7,750 nucleotides of DNA from Acholeplasmataceae bacterium (GTDB lineage: Bacteria > Bacillota_I > Bacilli_A > Acholeplasmatales > Acholeplasmataceae): positions 1-7,750 of the forward strand of contig JAUSOA010000260.1 in NCBI GenBank assembly GCA_030656435.1. The letters are read 5' to 3'. Position 1 is the first letter of the stretch, and each line of letters begins with the position of its first letter. Positions 1 through 5,101 of this stretch are shown in pieces. A program made the position numbers and the translations under genes. The notes beneath the pieces are model-generated. The model searched no databases. It was not told the origin of the DNA and saw only the letters and a program-made list of their open reading frames with translations.

Positions 1-347
1 GTTTTATCCAAAATTTCAAGTATGACAACCTAATTGACTGGAATAAATTTCAAAGAAACTATAAAGATGAATTGATGAAATCTACAGTGGAAACAAGTGC
101 TTTCTTAAGCTTTGTTAATGAGGAAACTCAAGAGATGGATCATATTGGAGAAGTCAAGTTAAAGTACGAAAACCAACAATTTATCGTTTTTGGGAAGCTA
201 AACGAAGTCATCAATTTGAGTGAAATCACGAATCCAACCATTACTATAAGAAGAGATTTCGCATTCTACTATCAAAATAAGAATTATCTTTTCAAGCTTG
301 AACATTATGGAGCAGCATTTTTACGTATTGCTCAAGATAAATATTAA
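1..347 (+). CDS. C-terminal part of an unrecognised protein, 5' end outside the window
   Basis: The reading frame is open from base 3 to the TAA at 345-347 with no stop, so this is the 3' end of a longer gene. The TTG at 72 and ATG at 75 are internal codons: no good ribosome binding site precedes them, and the upstream codons read as ordinary protein (for example DNLIDWNKFQRNYKDEL). About 114 residues are visible. They hold no signal peptide, membrane segment or catalytic motif that I can name. The segment looks like a charged helix followed by alternating beta-type strands. By eye its layout resembles the C-terminal domain of the acyltransferase at 3800-5056: DW-x2-F-x-R followed by a Lys/Glu helix, then IGEVKL against LGKGKL, then N-x-x-F-x-x-x-G. 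That suggests a distant relative of the same domain, but the identity is low. The function is unknown. Confidence 0.75.
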   Translation, partial: FIQNFKYDNLIDWNKFQRNYKDELMKSTVETSAFLSFVNEETQEMDHIGEVKLKYENQQFIVFGKLNEVINLSEITNPTITIRRDFAFYYQNKNYLFKLEHYGAAFLRIAQDKY

Positions 348-387
348 AATTAATCTTTTTAAGTAGAAATATAGACTTGATAAAGCG

Positions 388-393
388 TATAAT
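388..393 (+). promoter_or_regulatory. -10 box of the tdh-kbl operon
   Basis: A perfect TATAAT lies 42 bases before the tdh start, in the 88-base gap after the first gene. No convincing -35 box is seen 16-18 bases upstream (the sequence there is close to agaaat). The TTGATA at 377-382 is only 5 bases away, too close to serve as its partner. The ribosome binding site follows at 419-424 (AAGGAG). No terminator for the preceding gene and no riboswitch-like structure is evident here. Confidence 0.5.
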
Positions 394-435
394 AGAATTA
401 AAGAAACGATGCAAATATAAGGAGAAATTAAAACA

Positions 436-1473
436 ATGGAAATGACCGCTTTCATTAAGGAAACGCGCGACGCAGGATTCAAGAAGACGAAGAAGAAGGT
501 TCCTAATGAGCTAAAATCGGATGAAGTTTTCATTCAGGTTTTAGCCACGTCAATTTGTGGAACAGATGTCCATATTTATAAATGGGATCAATGGAGTCAG
601 GGTAGAATTAAGCCACCACTAACTGTGGGACATGAGTTTTGTGGTAAAGTTCTAGCAGTAGGTAGTGATGTTAAGGATGTCAGTGTGGGTGATACTGTGT
701 CGGCAGAAACACATATTATCTGTGGTACCTGTGAGTTTTGTAAGCGTGGAGAATTTCACATTTGCGAGAACACAAAAATCATTGGTGTCGATACCGATGG
801 ATGCTTCGCCGAGTTTGCAAGAATGCCTGCTCATAACTTAATCGTTAACAATTCAAATATCGATCCTAAGTATTTATCTATTCAAGAACCACTTGGAAAT
901 GCAATGCATACAATGATGCATTTCGATATTGTAGATAAAACAGTTGCAGTGGTTGGTTGTGGACCTATCGGATTAATGGGAGTCAATATTGCTAAGGCTG
1001 TTGGATCCAAAAAGATTATCGCAATTGAGATTAATGATTATCGAATCAAGCTTGCAAAAGAGCTTGGGGCTCATGTGGTTATCAATCCATTAAAAGAAGA
1101 TGTAATCAAAAGAGTTATGGAAGAAACTGATGGCAAGGGTGTTGATGTAGTCACTGAATTCTCAGGAAATAAAACTGCAATCGAGCAATCATTCAAATAT
1201 ATTAAACCAGGTGGTAATATGTCACTACTTGGTATTGTTCCATCAAATGTTGAAATCGATTTATCAAACGATATCGTATTTAAAGGAATAAGTATTTATG
1301 GTGTTGTTGGACGCTTAATGTTTAAGACATGGGATCAAGTCACACTGATGGTTCAAAGCGGAAAGCTGGACCTAGAAAAGATAGTTACCCATACTTTCCC
1401 ACTCGATCAAATGGAAGAAGCAATGGCAGTCATGATTTCAGGAAATAGTGGTAAGGTTGTACTTATCCCATAA
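436..1473 (+). CDS. tdh: L-threonine 3-dehydrogenase (zinc-dependent)
   Basis: This cytoplasmic enzyme oxidises L-threonine with NAD+ to 2-amino-3-ketobutyrate, the first step of threonine breakdown to glycine. It is 345 residues, close to the roughly 340 of the medium-chain dehydrogenase family. The catalytic zinc site is visible as Cys-41 in SICGTDVHIY and His-66/Glu-67 in GHEFCG. The structural zinc site is Cys-96, 99, 102 and 110 (CGTCEFCKRGEFHIC). The nucleotide-binding loop is GCGPIG at 174-179, and acidic Glu-198 ends the following strand, as expected for NAD+. The CGTDVHIYKWDQW segment is typical of threonine dehydrogenase rather than sorbitol or alcohol dehydrogenase. The kbl gene 14 bases downstream supports this. 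The start ATG follows AAGGAG at a rather long 11-base spacing. The gene ends in tandem TAA TAA. Confidence 0.95.
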   Translation: MEMTAFIKETRDAGFKKTKKKVPNELKSDEVFIQVLATSICGTDVHIYKWDQWSQGRIKPPLTVGHEFCGKVLAVGSDVKDVSVGDTVSAETHIICGTCEFCKRGEFHICENTKIIGVDTDGCFAEFARMPAHNLIVNNSNIDPKYLSIQEPLGNAMHTMMHFDIVDKTVAVVGCGPIGLMGVNIAKAVGSKKIIAIEINDYRIKLAKELGAHVVINPLKEDVIKRVMEETDGKGVDVVTEFSGNKTAIEQSFKYIKPGGNMSLLGIVPSNVEIDLSNDIVFKGISIYGVVGRLMFKTWDQVTLMVQSGKLDLEKIVTHTFPLDQMEEAMAVMISGNSGKVVLIP

Positions 1474-1487
1474 TAAAGGAGGATGTT

Positions 1488-2657
1488 ATGTCACATCTAG
1501 ATAGTAAGATTAATGAACTCAAAGAGTTGGGAGTTTATCGCGAACTGCCAATTAATGAAGGTCCTTGTGAGGCCATAATCAGGCTTAATGGCAAGGATGT
1601 TATCAATTTATCATCTAATAATTATCTTGGATTTGCAAGTCATCCTAGAATAAAAAAAGCAGCAATTGATGCAATCCAAAAATATGGAGTTGGTGCTGGT
1701 GCAGTACGTACGATTGTAGGGAATATGGATATCCATGAAACCCTTGATCAAGTAATTGCAAAATTCAAGCATGAAGAGGCTTGTGTAGTTTTTCAGTCTG
1801 GTTTTGCGTGCAACGCTGGAGTGATTCAAGCGATTACCGATGAGAAGGATTTAATCATCTCAGATGAACTGAATCATGCTTCAATTATTGATGGAGTGCG
1901 TCTTTCTAAGGCTGCAAGAGCAGTATATAAGCACTCCGATATGGAAGGCTTAGAAAAGATTCTTATAGAAAAAAGAGATCAATATAAGGAAGTCTTAATC
2001 ATCACAGATGGTGTGTTTTCCATGGACGGTGATATCGCCAAGCTTCCTGAAATCGTAAAAATAGCGAAAAAGTATAAGGCATTAACCTATGTAGATGATG
2101 CTCATGGATCTGGTGTTTTAGGTAATTCAGGTAGAGGAACTGTCGATCATTTTGGACTACATGGTCAAGTAGATTTTATTATTGGAACCCTATCGAAAGC
2201 AATAGGTGTTGTCGGTGGATATGTATGTGGCTCTAAAGCATCAAGAGATTGGTTGCTTCATAGAGGTCGTCCACTGCTCTTTTCAACAGCGATGATGCCT
2301 GGAGCAGCAGCAGCAATCATTGAAGCATTTCAGATGTTAGAAGAATCAACTGAATATACAGATCAACTTTGGGATAATGCGAAATATTTTAAAAATAAGT
2401 TAAAAGCATTAGGATTTGACATTGGACATAGTGAGACCCCAATTACACCCATCATGATTGGTGATGAGTCAAAGACGATTCAGTTTTCAAAAGCTTTATT
2501 AAATCGTGGAGTCTATGTGTCAGGAATAGTTTTCCCTACTGTTCAAAAGGGCATGGGCCGTATTCGCTGTATGGTATCTGCACTTCACACTAAAAAGCAT
2601 CTTGATGATGCTACAGATATCATTTTTAAAACAGCTAAAGAGATGAAAATTATATAA
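1488..2657 (+). CDS. kbl: 2-amino-3-ketobutyrate CoA ligase (glycine C-acetyltransferase)
   Basis: This PLP enzyme cleaves 2-amino-3-ketobutyrate, the Tdh product, with CoA to give glycine and acetyl-CoA. It is 389 residues, full length for the alpha-oxoamine synthase family (fold type I). Visible motifs are LSSNNYLG (41-48), the ring-stacking His-130 in DELNHAS, the cofactor-binding DDAHGSG (203-209), and the PLP-binding Lys-237 in GTLSKAIG. GRPLLFST and SETPI/IGDE are also typical of the KBL branch. BioF and other family members share the fold; the position directly behind tdh decides for Kbl. A strong AAGGAGG at 1476-1482 sits 5 bases before the ATG. The 14-base gap to tdh indicates one operon, which protects the unstable ketone intermediate by producing both enzymes together. 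No hairpin lies directly after the stop; the first terminator is at 2786-2809. Confidence 0.95.
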   Translation: MSHLDSKINELKELGVYRELPINEGPCEAIIRLNGKDVINLSSNNYLGFASHPRIKKAAIDAIQKYGVGAGAVRTIVGNMDIHETLDQVIAKFKHEEACVVFQSGFACNAGVIQAITDEKDLIISDELNHASIIDGVRLSKAARAVYKHSDMEGLEKILIEKRDQYKEVLIITDGVFSMDGDIAKLPEIVKIAKKYKALTYVDDAHGSGVLGNSGRGTVDHFGLHGQVDFIIGTLSKAIGVVGGYVCGSKASRDWLLHRGRPLLFSTAMMPGAAAAIIEAFQMLEESTEYTDQLWDNAKYFKNKLKALGFDIGHSETPITPIMIGDESKTIQFSKALLNRGVYVSGIVFPTVQKGMGRIRCMVSALHTKKHLDDATDIIFKTAKEMKII

Positions 2658-2722
2658 TACAAGTTTTTTAGTTTGCTGATTTTTAATAAAAACGAATGAG
2701 AAATGAAATATATATGTTAATA

Positions 2723-2774
2723 TTTGATTATATAAAAAGGCTGGATTCATAAAGATCTATGTTATATAATCAAA
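2723..2774 (+). repeat. 13-bp perfect inverted repeat, 26-base loop
   Basis: TTTGATTATATAA at 2723-2735 is the exact reverse complement of TTATATAATCAAA at 2762-2774. The stem has only one G-C pair, so an RNA hairpin would be moderately stable, and part of the match could reflect the high AT content. The right arm contains the TATAAT at 2765-2770, so a protein binding the repeat as DNA would cover a possible promoter. The loop contains GGATTC at 2743-2748, which could pair weakly with GGGTCC of the downstream terminator. Confidence 0.6.
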
Positions 2775-2783
2775 AAACATAGA
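2756..2783 (+). repeat. 8-bp inverted repeat overlapping the 13-bp repeat
   Basis: TCTATGTT at 2756-2763 pairs with AACATAGA at 2776-2783 around a 12-base loop. Its left arm shares two bases with the right arm of the 13-bp repeat, and its loop contains the rest of that arm. The two hairpins therefore could not both form in a simple nested way. The right arm ends two bases before the terminator stem begins. Confidence 0.45.
2765..2770 (+). promoter_or_regulatory. Possible -10 box for the diguanylate cyclase gene
   Basis: A perfect TATAAT lies 53 bases before the diguanylate cyclase start, in line with the 18-53 base distances seen for the other genes here. A weak -35 candidate, TGGATT at 2742-2747, is 17 bases upstream. 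A transcript from here would begin near 2777 and carry the terminator hairpin inside its leader. The box lies within an AT-rich inverted repeat, so it could be coincidental. Confidence 0.35.
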
Positions 2784-2785
2784 GC

Positions 2786-2809
2786 AAAGGGTCCTTCGAC
2801 CCTTTTTTT
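2786..2809 (+). terminator. Intrinsic terminator after tdh-kbl, directly before the next ribosome binding site
   Basis: AAAGGGTC (2786-2793), a CTTC tetraloop, and GACCCTTT (2798-2805) form a perfect 8-bp stem whose 3' arm runs into seven Ts (2803-2809). This is a strong Rho-independent terminator reading on the + strand. It ends only 14 bases before the ATG of the diguanylate cyclase gene, leaving no room for a promoter after it. It either ends kbl transcripts or controls read-through into the next gene, or both. Confidence 0.88.
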
Positions 2810-2823
2810 CTAGCGAGGTAGCT

Positions 2824-3717
2824 ATGAAATATCTAGAGCAAATGATTACCATCTTCGAAAACTTTCATGAAGCAGTTTACATTGTCGATAGGCAAAGAAA
2901 GATTCTTTATTTTAATCCAGAAGCATCCATCATTTCAGGTTTTTCAAAGGGAGAAACTCAAGGTTTTTTTTGTTATGACAATATCTTAAATCATGTCGAT
3001 TCATTTGGAAAAAATCTATGTCTTTCAGGGTGTCCCTTAGTTGAAGCTATTGGTCAAAATAAAGTCATGGATCATATGGTTTATTTACATCGTAAACTAG
3101 GTCACCGTATTAAGGTTCATGTCAGAGCAATTCCCTATGTTGAAGATGGAGAAGTTGTTGGGGCAATTGAAGTTTTCACTGATGAGACTCAAAAAAATTT
3201 AATGCAACAAGAAATTTCGATTAAAAATAGATTATTGTTAATTGATAGAATGACTGGTTTATTCAATAAATCATTTCTTATGGATGAGTTATCCGAAATA
3301 ATTAACAAGCAAAAAGCAAGAGAATATGGAGTTCTCTTTCTTGATATAGATAACTTTAAGGATATCAACGATAAATTCGGACATCTTTTTGGTGATGATG
3401 TATTAACGGCAATTGCAAAAACTATAAAATCCAATATTGCTTTTAAGGATATAGCCATCAGATTCGGTGGAGAGGAACTTGTCGTTTTCATTTATAACCC
3501 GACGAAAGAAAGTTTGTTGGAAACCGCGGAATTTTTAAGAGTCATGATTTCACAAAGCAGACCAAGATTACAAAAGTATAAATTCGAATTATCAGTATCG
3601 ATTGGAGCAACTTTAATGCGGAAAAAGGAAAAGCATATGGATGCAATTCATAGAGCGGATCTTGCGATGTACACAGCAAAGAGTGAAGGAAAAAACAAAG
3701 TTGTTTTTGTTGAGTAA
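2824..3717 (+). CDS. PAS-GGDEF diguanylate cyclase with cysteines in the sensor domain
   Basis: This protein is predicted to make the second messenger c-di-GMP from two GTP. It has 297 residues and no membrane segment or signal peptide, so it should be cytosolic. Residues about 5-120 form a PAS domain (EAVYIVDRQRKILYFNPEA, ending with GEVVGAIEVFTDET). A helical linker follows to about 140, then the GGDEF domain to the end. The metal and substrate residues are present: Asp-174, Asp-176, Phe-178 and Lys-179 in DIDNFKDIND, and the signature GGEEL at 215-219, a variant of GG[DE]EF with Leu last. The inhibitory RxxD site is not conserved: the equivalent is Ala-206 to Asp-209, so this route of product inhibition is probably lost. 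The PAS domain has Cys-50, Cys-66 and Cys-70 (CLSGCPL), a pattern I know from other PAS-GGDEF proteins; its ligand is unknown. GAGGT at 2815-2819 sets the start. Confidence 0.9.
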   Translation: MKYLEQMITIFENFHEAVYIVDRQRKILYFNPEASIISGFSKGETQGFFCYDNILNHVDSFGKNLCLSGCPLVEAIGQNKVMDHMVYLHRKLGHRIKVHVRAIPYVEDGEVVGAIEVFTDETQKNLMQQEISIKNRLLLIDRMTGLFNKSFLMDELSEIINKQKAREYGVLFLDIDNFKDINDKFGHLFGDDVLTAIAKTIKSNIAFKDIAIRFGGEELVVFIYNPTKESLLETAEFLRVMISQSRPRLQKYKFELSVSIGATLMRKKEKHMDAIHRADLAMYTAKSEGKNKVVFVE

Positions 3718-3752
3718 GCAAAGACTTTTAATGAATTAGTAAGTGTATTTGA

Positions 3753-3761
3753 TGATATAAT
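3753..3761 (+). promoter_or_regulatory. Extended -10 promoter of the acyltransferase gene
   Basis: TGATATAAT matches the extended -10 consensus TGnTATAAT exactly and lies 38 bases before the GTG start. No good -35 box is found at 16-18 bases, which is common for extended -10 promoters. The 82-base gap (3718-3799) contains no terminator for the diguanylate cyclase gene, so read-through from upstream is also possible. Confidence 0.6.
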
Positions 3762-3799
3762 AAACTTGAAAGAAAGCAAACAATCCGAGGTGATTTTCT

Positions 3800-5056
3800 G
3801 TGCAAGATATTAAACGTTTTGACTTAGATAAAAAGCCTGTCAAGGAAAGGTTTTTTCTGACACCTCTTGCCTATCTTTTAAGCTTTCCAACAGTGTGGCA
3901 TCGGAGGTTAAAAGTAACAAAAGTTGGTATGGAAGGTCTCAAACCTCCCTATATTTTACTCGCTACCCATCATGCATTTATCGATTTTAAGGTAACGACA
4001 GCAGCTATATTTCCAAGAAGAGCAAACTATATAGTCGCTATTGATGGATTCATCAAAAGAGAGTGGTTACTTCGCAATGTTGGAGCGATTTGTAAGCGTA
4101 AGTTTACAAATGATACCAAACTATTTAAACAAATTAAATACAGCCTTGAAACTTTAAAAAACATTGTTGCAATCTATCCCGAAGCACGCTATTCGTTAAT
4201 AGGAACCACAGCAATCCTTCCAGATTCACTGGGTAAAATGATTAAGGTTTTAAAGCATCCTGTAGTGATGCTCAATATGCACGGCAATTTTTTAACACAG
4301 CCTGCATGGAATTTAAAAATGCGTAAGGTTCCACTCGCAGCAGATATGACACAAATCATCACAAAGGATGAAATCGAGAACTTAAGTGTTGATGAAATCA
4401 ATCAAAGAGTTAATAAGGCATTTACCTATGATGAGTTCAAATGGCAAAAGGATAATCAAATCAAGATTGACTTTAAGCATAGAGCGAAAAACATCCACAA
4501 AGTTTTATATAAGTGTCCAAGTTGTCTAACTGAGCACCAAATGGATTCTGAACTCAATCAAGTTTACTGCAAGCATTGTGGTAAAACCTATGAAATGGAT
4601 TTCTATGGAGAACTTAAGGCAATTGAAGGTATTACTGAGTTTCCACATATTCCCGATTGGTATGAATTTGAACGAGAACATGTTAGAAAAGAGATATTAG
4701 ATAAAACCTATTATTTTGAAGATATAGTCAATATAGAATCACTTCCTAATGCTGATGGATATATACCACTTGGAAAAGGGAAATTAATCCATGATTTAAA
4801 TGGATTTAGATTAGAAGGTGATGAATTAGGAACTCCTTTAAATCTAGAAAAACCACCGTTATCGATGTATTCACTTCATATTGAATATAATTATTTGAAT
4901 AAAGGCGATTGTATCGATTTATCGACAATTAATGATACCTACTATATTTATCCATTAACAAAAAATGATGTAGTAACTAAGCTGCATTTCGCAGTTGAAG
5001 AATTATATAAGATTGAAAAAGAGAAGTTAAAGACATCAAATGAGGAAAGGGCATAG
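3800..5056 (+). CDS. PlsC-like acyltransferase with zinc ribbon and C-terminal domain
   Basis: This is a predicted glycerolipid-type acyltransferase of 418 residues in three parts. Residues about 20-200 are a lysophospholipid-acyltransferase-like domain, with the HX4D catalytic motif at His-57 to Asp-62 (HHAFID) and YPEAR at 126-130 in the position of the substrate-binding PEG motif. Residues 239-260 are a zinc ribbon (CPSC, then CKHC). Residues about 285-410 are an extra domain rich in Tyr and Asp that I cannot name. The real substrate is unknown: 1-acylglycerol-3-phosphate is only the family default. The HX4D motif fits acyl transfer, and no clear transmembrane helix is seen apart from a mildly hydrophobic N-terminal stretch. 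The GTG start is supported by a strong GAGGTGAT at 3787-3794, 5 bases away. The final codons and the TAG stop lie within a terminator hairpin. The C-terminal part resembles the truncated gene at the window start. Confidence 0.85.
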   Translation: MQDIKRFDLDKKPVKERFFLTPLAYLLSFPTVWHRRLKVTKVGMEGLKPPYILLATHHAFIDFKVTTAAIFPRRANYIVAIDGFIKREWLLRNVGAICKRKFTNDTKLFKQIKYSLETLKNIVAIYPEARYSLIGTTAILPDSLGKMIKVLKHPVVMLNMHGNFLTQPAWNLKMRKVPLAADMTQIITKDEIENLSVDEINQRVNKAFTYDEFKWQKDNQIKIDFKHRAKNIHKVLYKCPSCLTEHQMDSELNQVYCKHCGKTYEMDFYGELKAIEGITEFPHIPDWYEFEREHVRKEILDKTYYFEDIVNIESLPNADGYIPLGKGKLIHDLNGFRLEGDELGTPLNLEKPPLSMYSLHIEYNYLNKGDCIDLSTINDTYYIYPLTKNDVVTKLHFAVEELYKIEKEKLKTSNEERA

Positions 5057-5066
5057 CCCTTTTTTT
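5046..5066 (+). terminator. Intrinsic terminator overlapping the acyltransferase stop codon
   Basis: AAAGGGC (5046-5052), loop ATA, and GCCCTTT (5056-5062) form a 7-bp stem followed by a T run to 5066. The TAG stop at 5054-5056 lies in the loop and the first base of the 3' arm, so the last codons (GAA AGG GCA) make up the 5' arm. Terminating ribosomes would cover the hairpin. It shares the AAAGGG...CCCTTTTTTT core with the terminator at 2786-2809. Confidence 0.85.
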
Positions 5067-5074
5067 CTTATTGA

Positions 5075-5083
5075 TGTTATAAT
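5075..5083 (+). promoter_or_regulatory. Extended -10 promoter of the rRNA methyltransferase gene
   Basis: TGTTATAAT matches the extended -10 consensus TGnTATAAT. The expected -35 position (about 5055-5060) falls inside the preceding terminator hairpin and has no TTGACA-like box. Transcription would begin near 5090, giving a leader of only about 10-13 bases that just contains the ribosome binding site. Confidence 0.6.
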
Positions 5084-5101
5084 TGAAGCGTGAGGTTAAC
5101 T

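Larger units (their letters stand above)
2658..2823 (+). other. Structured AT-rich intergenic region between kbl and the diguanylate cyclase gene
   Basis: No gene is seen in these 166 bases. In order they hold a 13-bp perfect inverted repeat (2723-2735 with 2762-2774), an 8-bp inverted repeat (2756-2763 with 2776-2783) that conflicts with the first, an intrinsic terminator (2786-2809), and the GAGGT ribosome binding site (2815-2819) of the next gene. Perfect TATAAT boxes occur at 2653-2658, over the kbl stop codon, and at 2765-2770. I recognise no known riboswitch; in particular the conserved core of the c-di-GMP classes is not visible. It may be a leader RNA, an operator region, or simply the trailer of the kbl transcript. 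Confidence 0.5.

Noticed and set aside
72..77. TTG 72 / ATG 75 as the start of a 91-residue gene
   Set aside because: The frame is open back to base 3 with protein-like codons, and no ribosome binding site precedes either codon. It is the end of a longer gene.
377..382. TTGATA as the -35 box of tdh
   Set aside because: It is only 5 bases from the TATAAT at 388-393, and no second -10 box lies at a proper distance downstream.
2520..2750. Minus-strand open frame crossing the end of kbl into the intergenic region
   Set aside because: It overlaps conserved kbl codons, lacks a credible ribosome binding site, and its sequence has no recognisable protein features.
2658..2823. Known c-di-GMP, glycine or T-box riboswitch
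   Set aside because: Searched because of the neighbouring c-di-GMP and glycine genes, but no conserved core of these classes could be found by eye.
3189..3491. 100-codon open frame on the minus strand
   Set aside because: It lies wholly inside the diguanylate cyclase gene, which has clear GGDEF motifs. It is an antisense shadow, as are the other minus-strand frames.
5090..5092. GTG at 5090 as the rlmD start
   Set aside because: It coincides with the ribosome binding site of ATG 5102 and with the predicted transcription start; the added residues (MRLT) are not family-typical.
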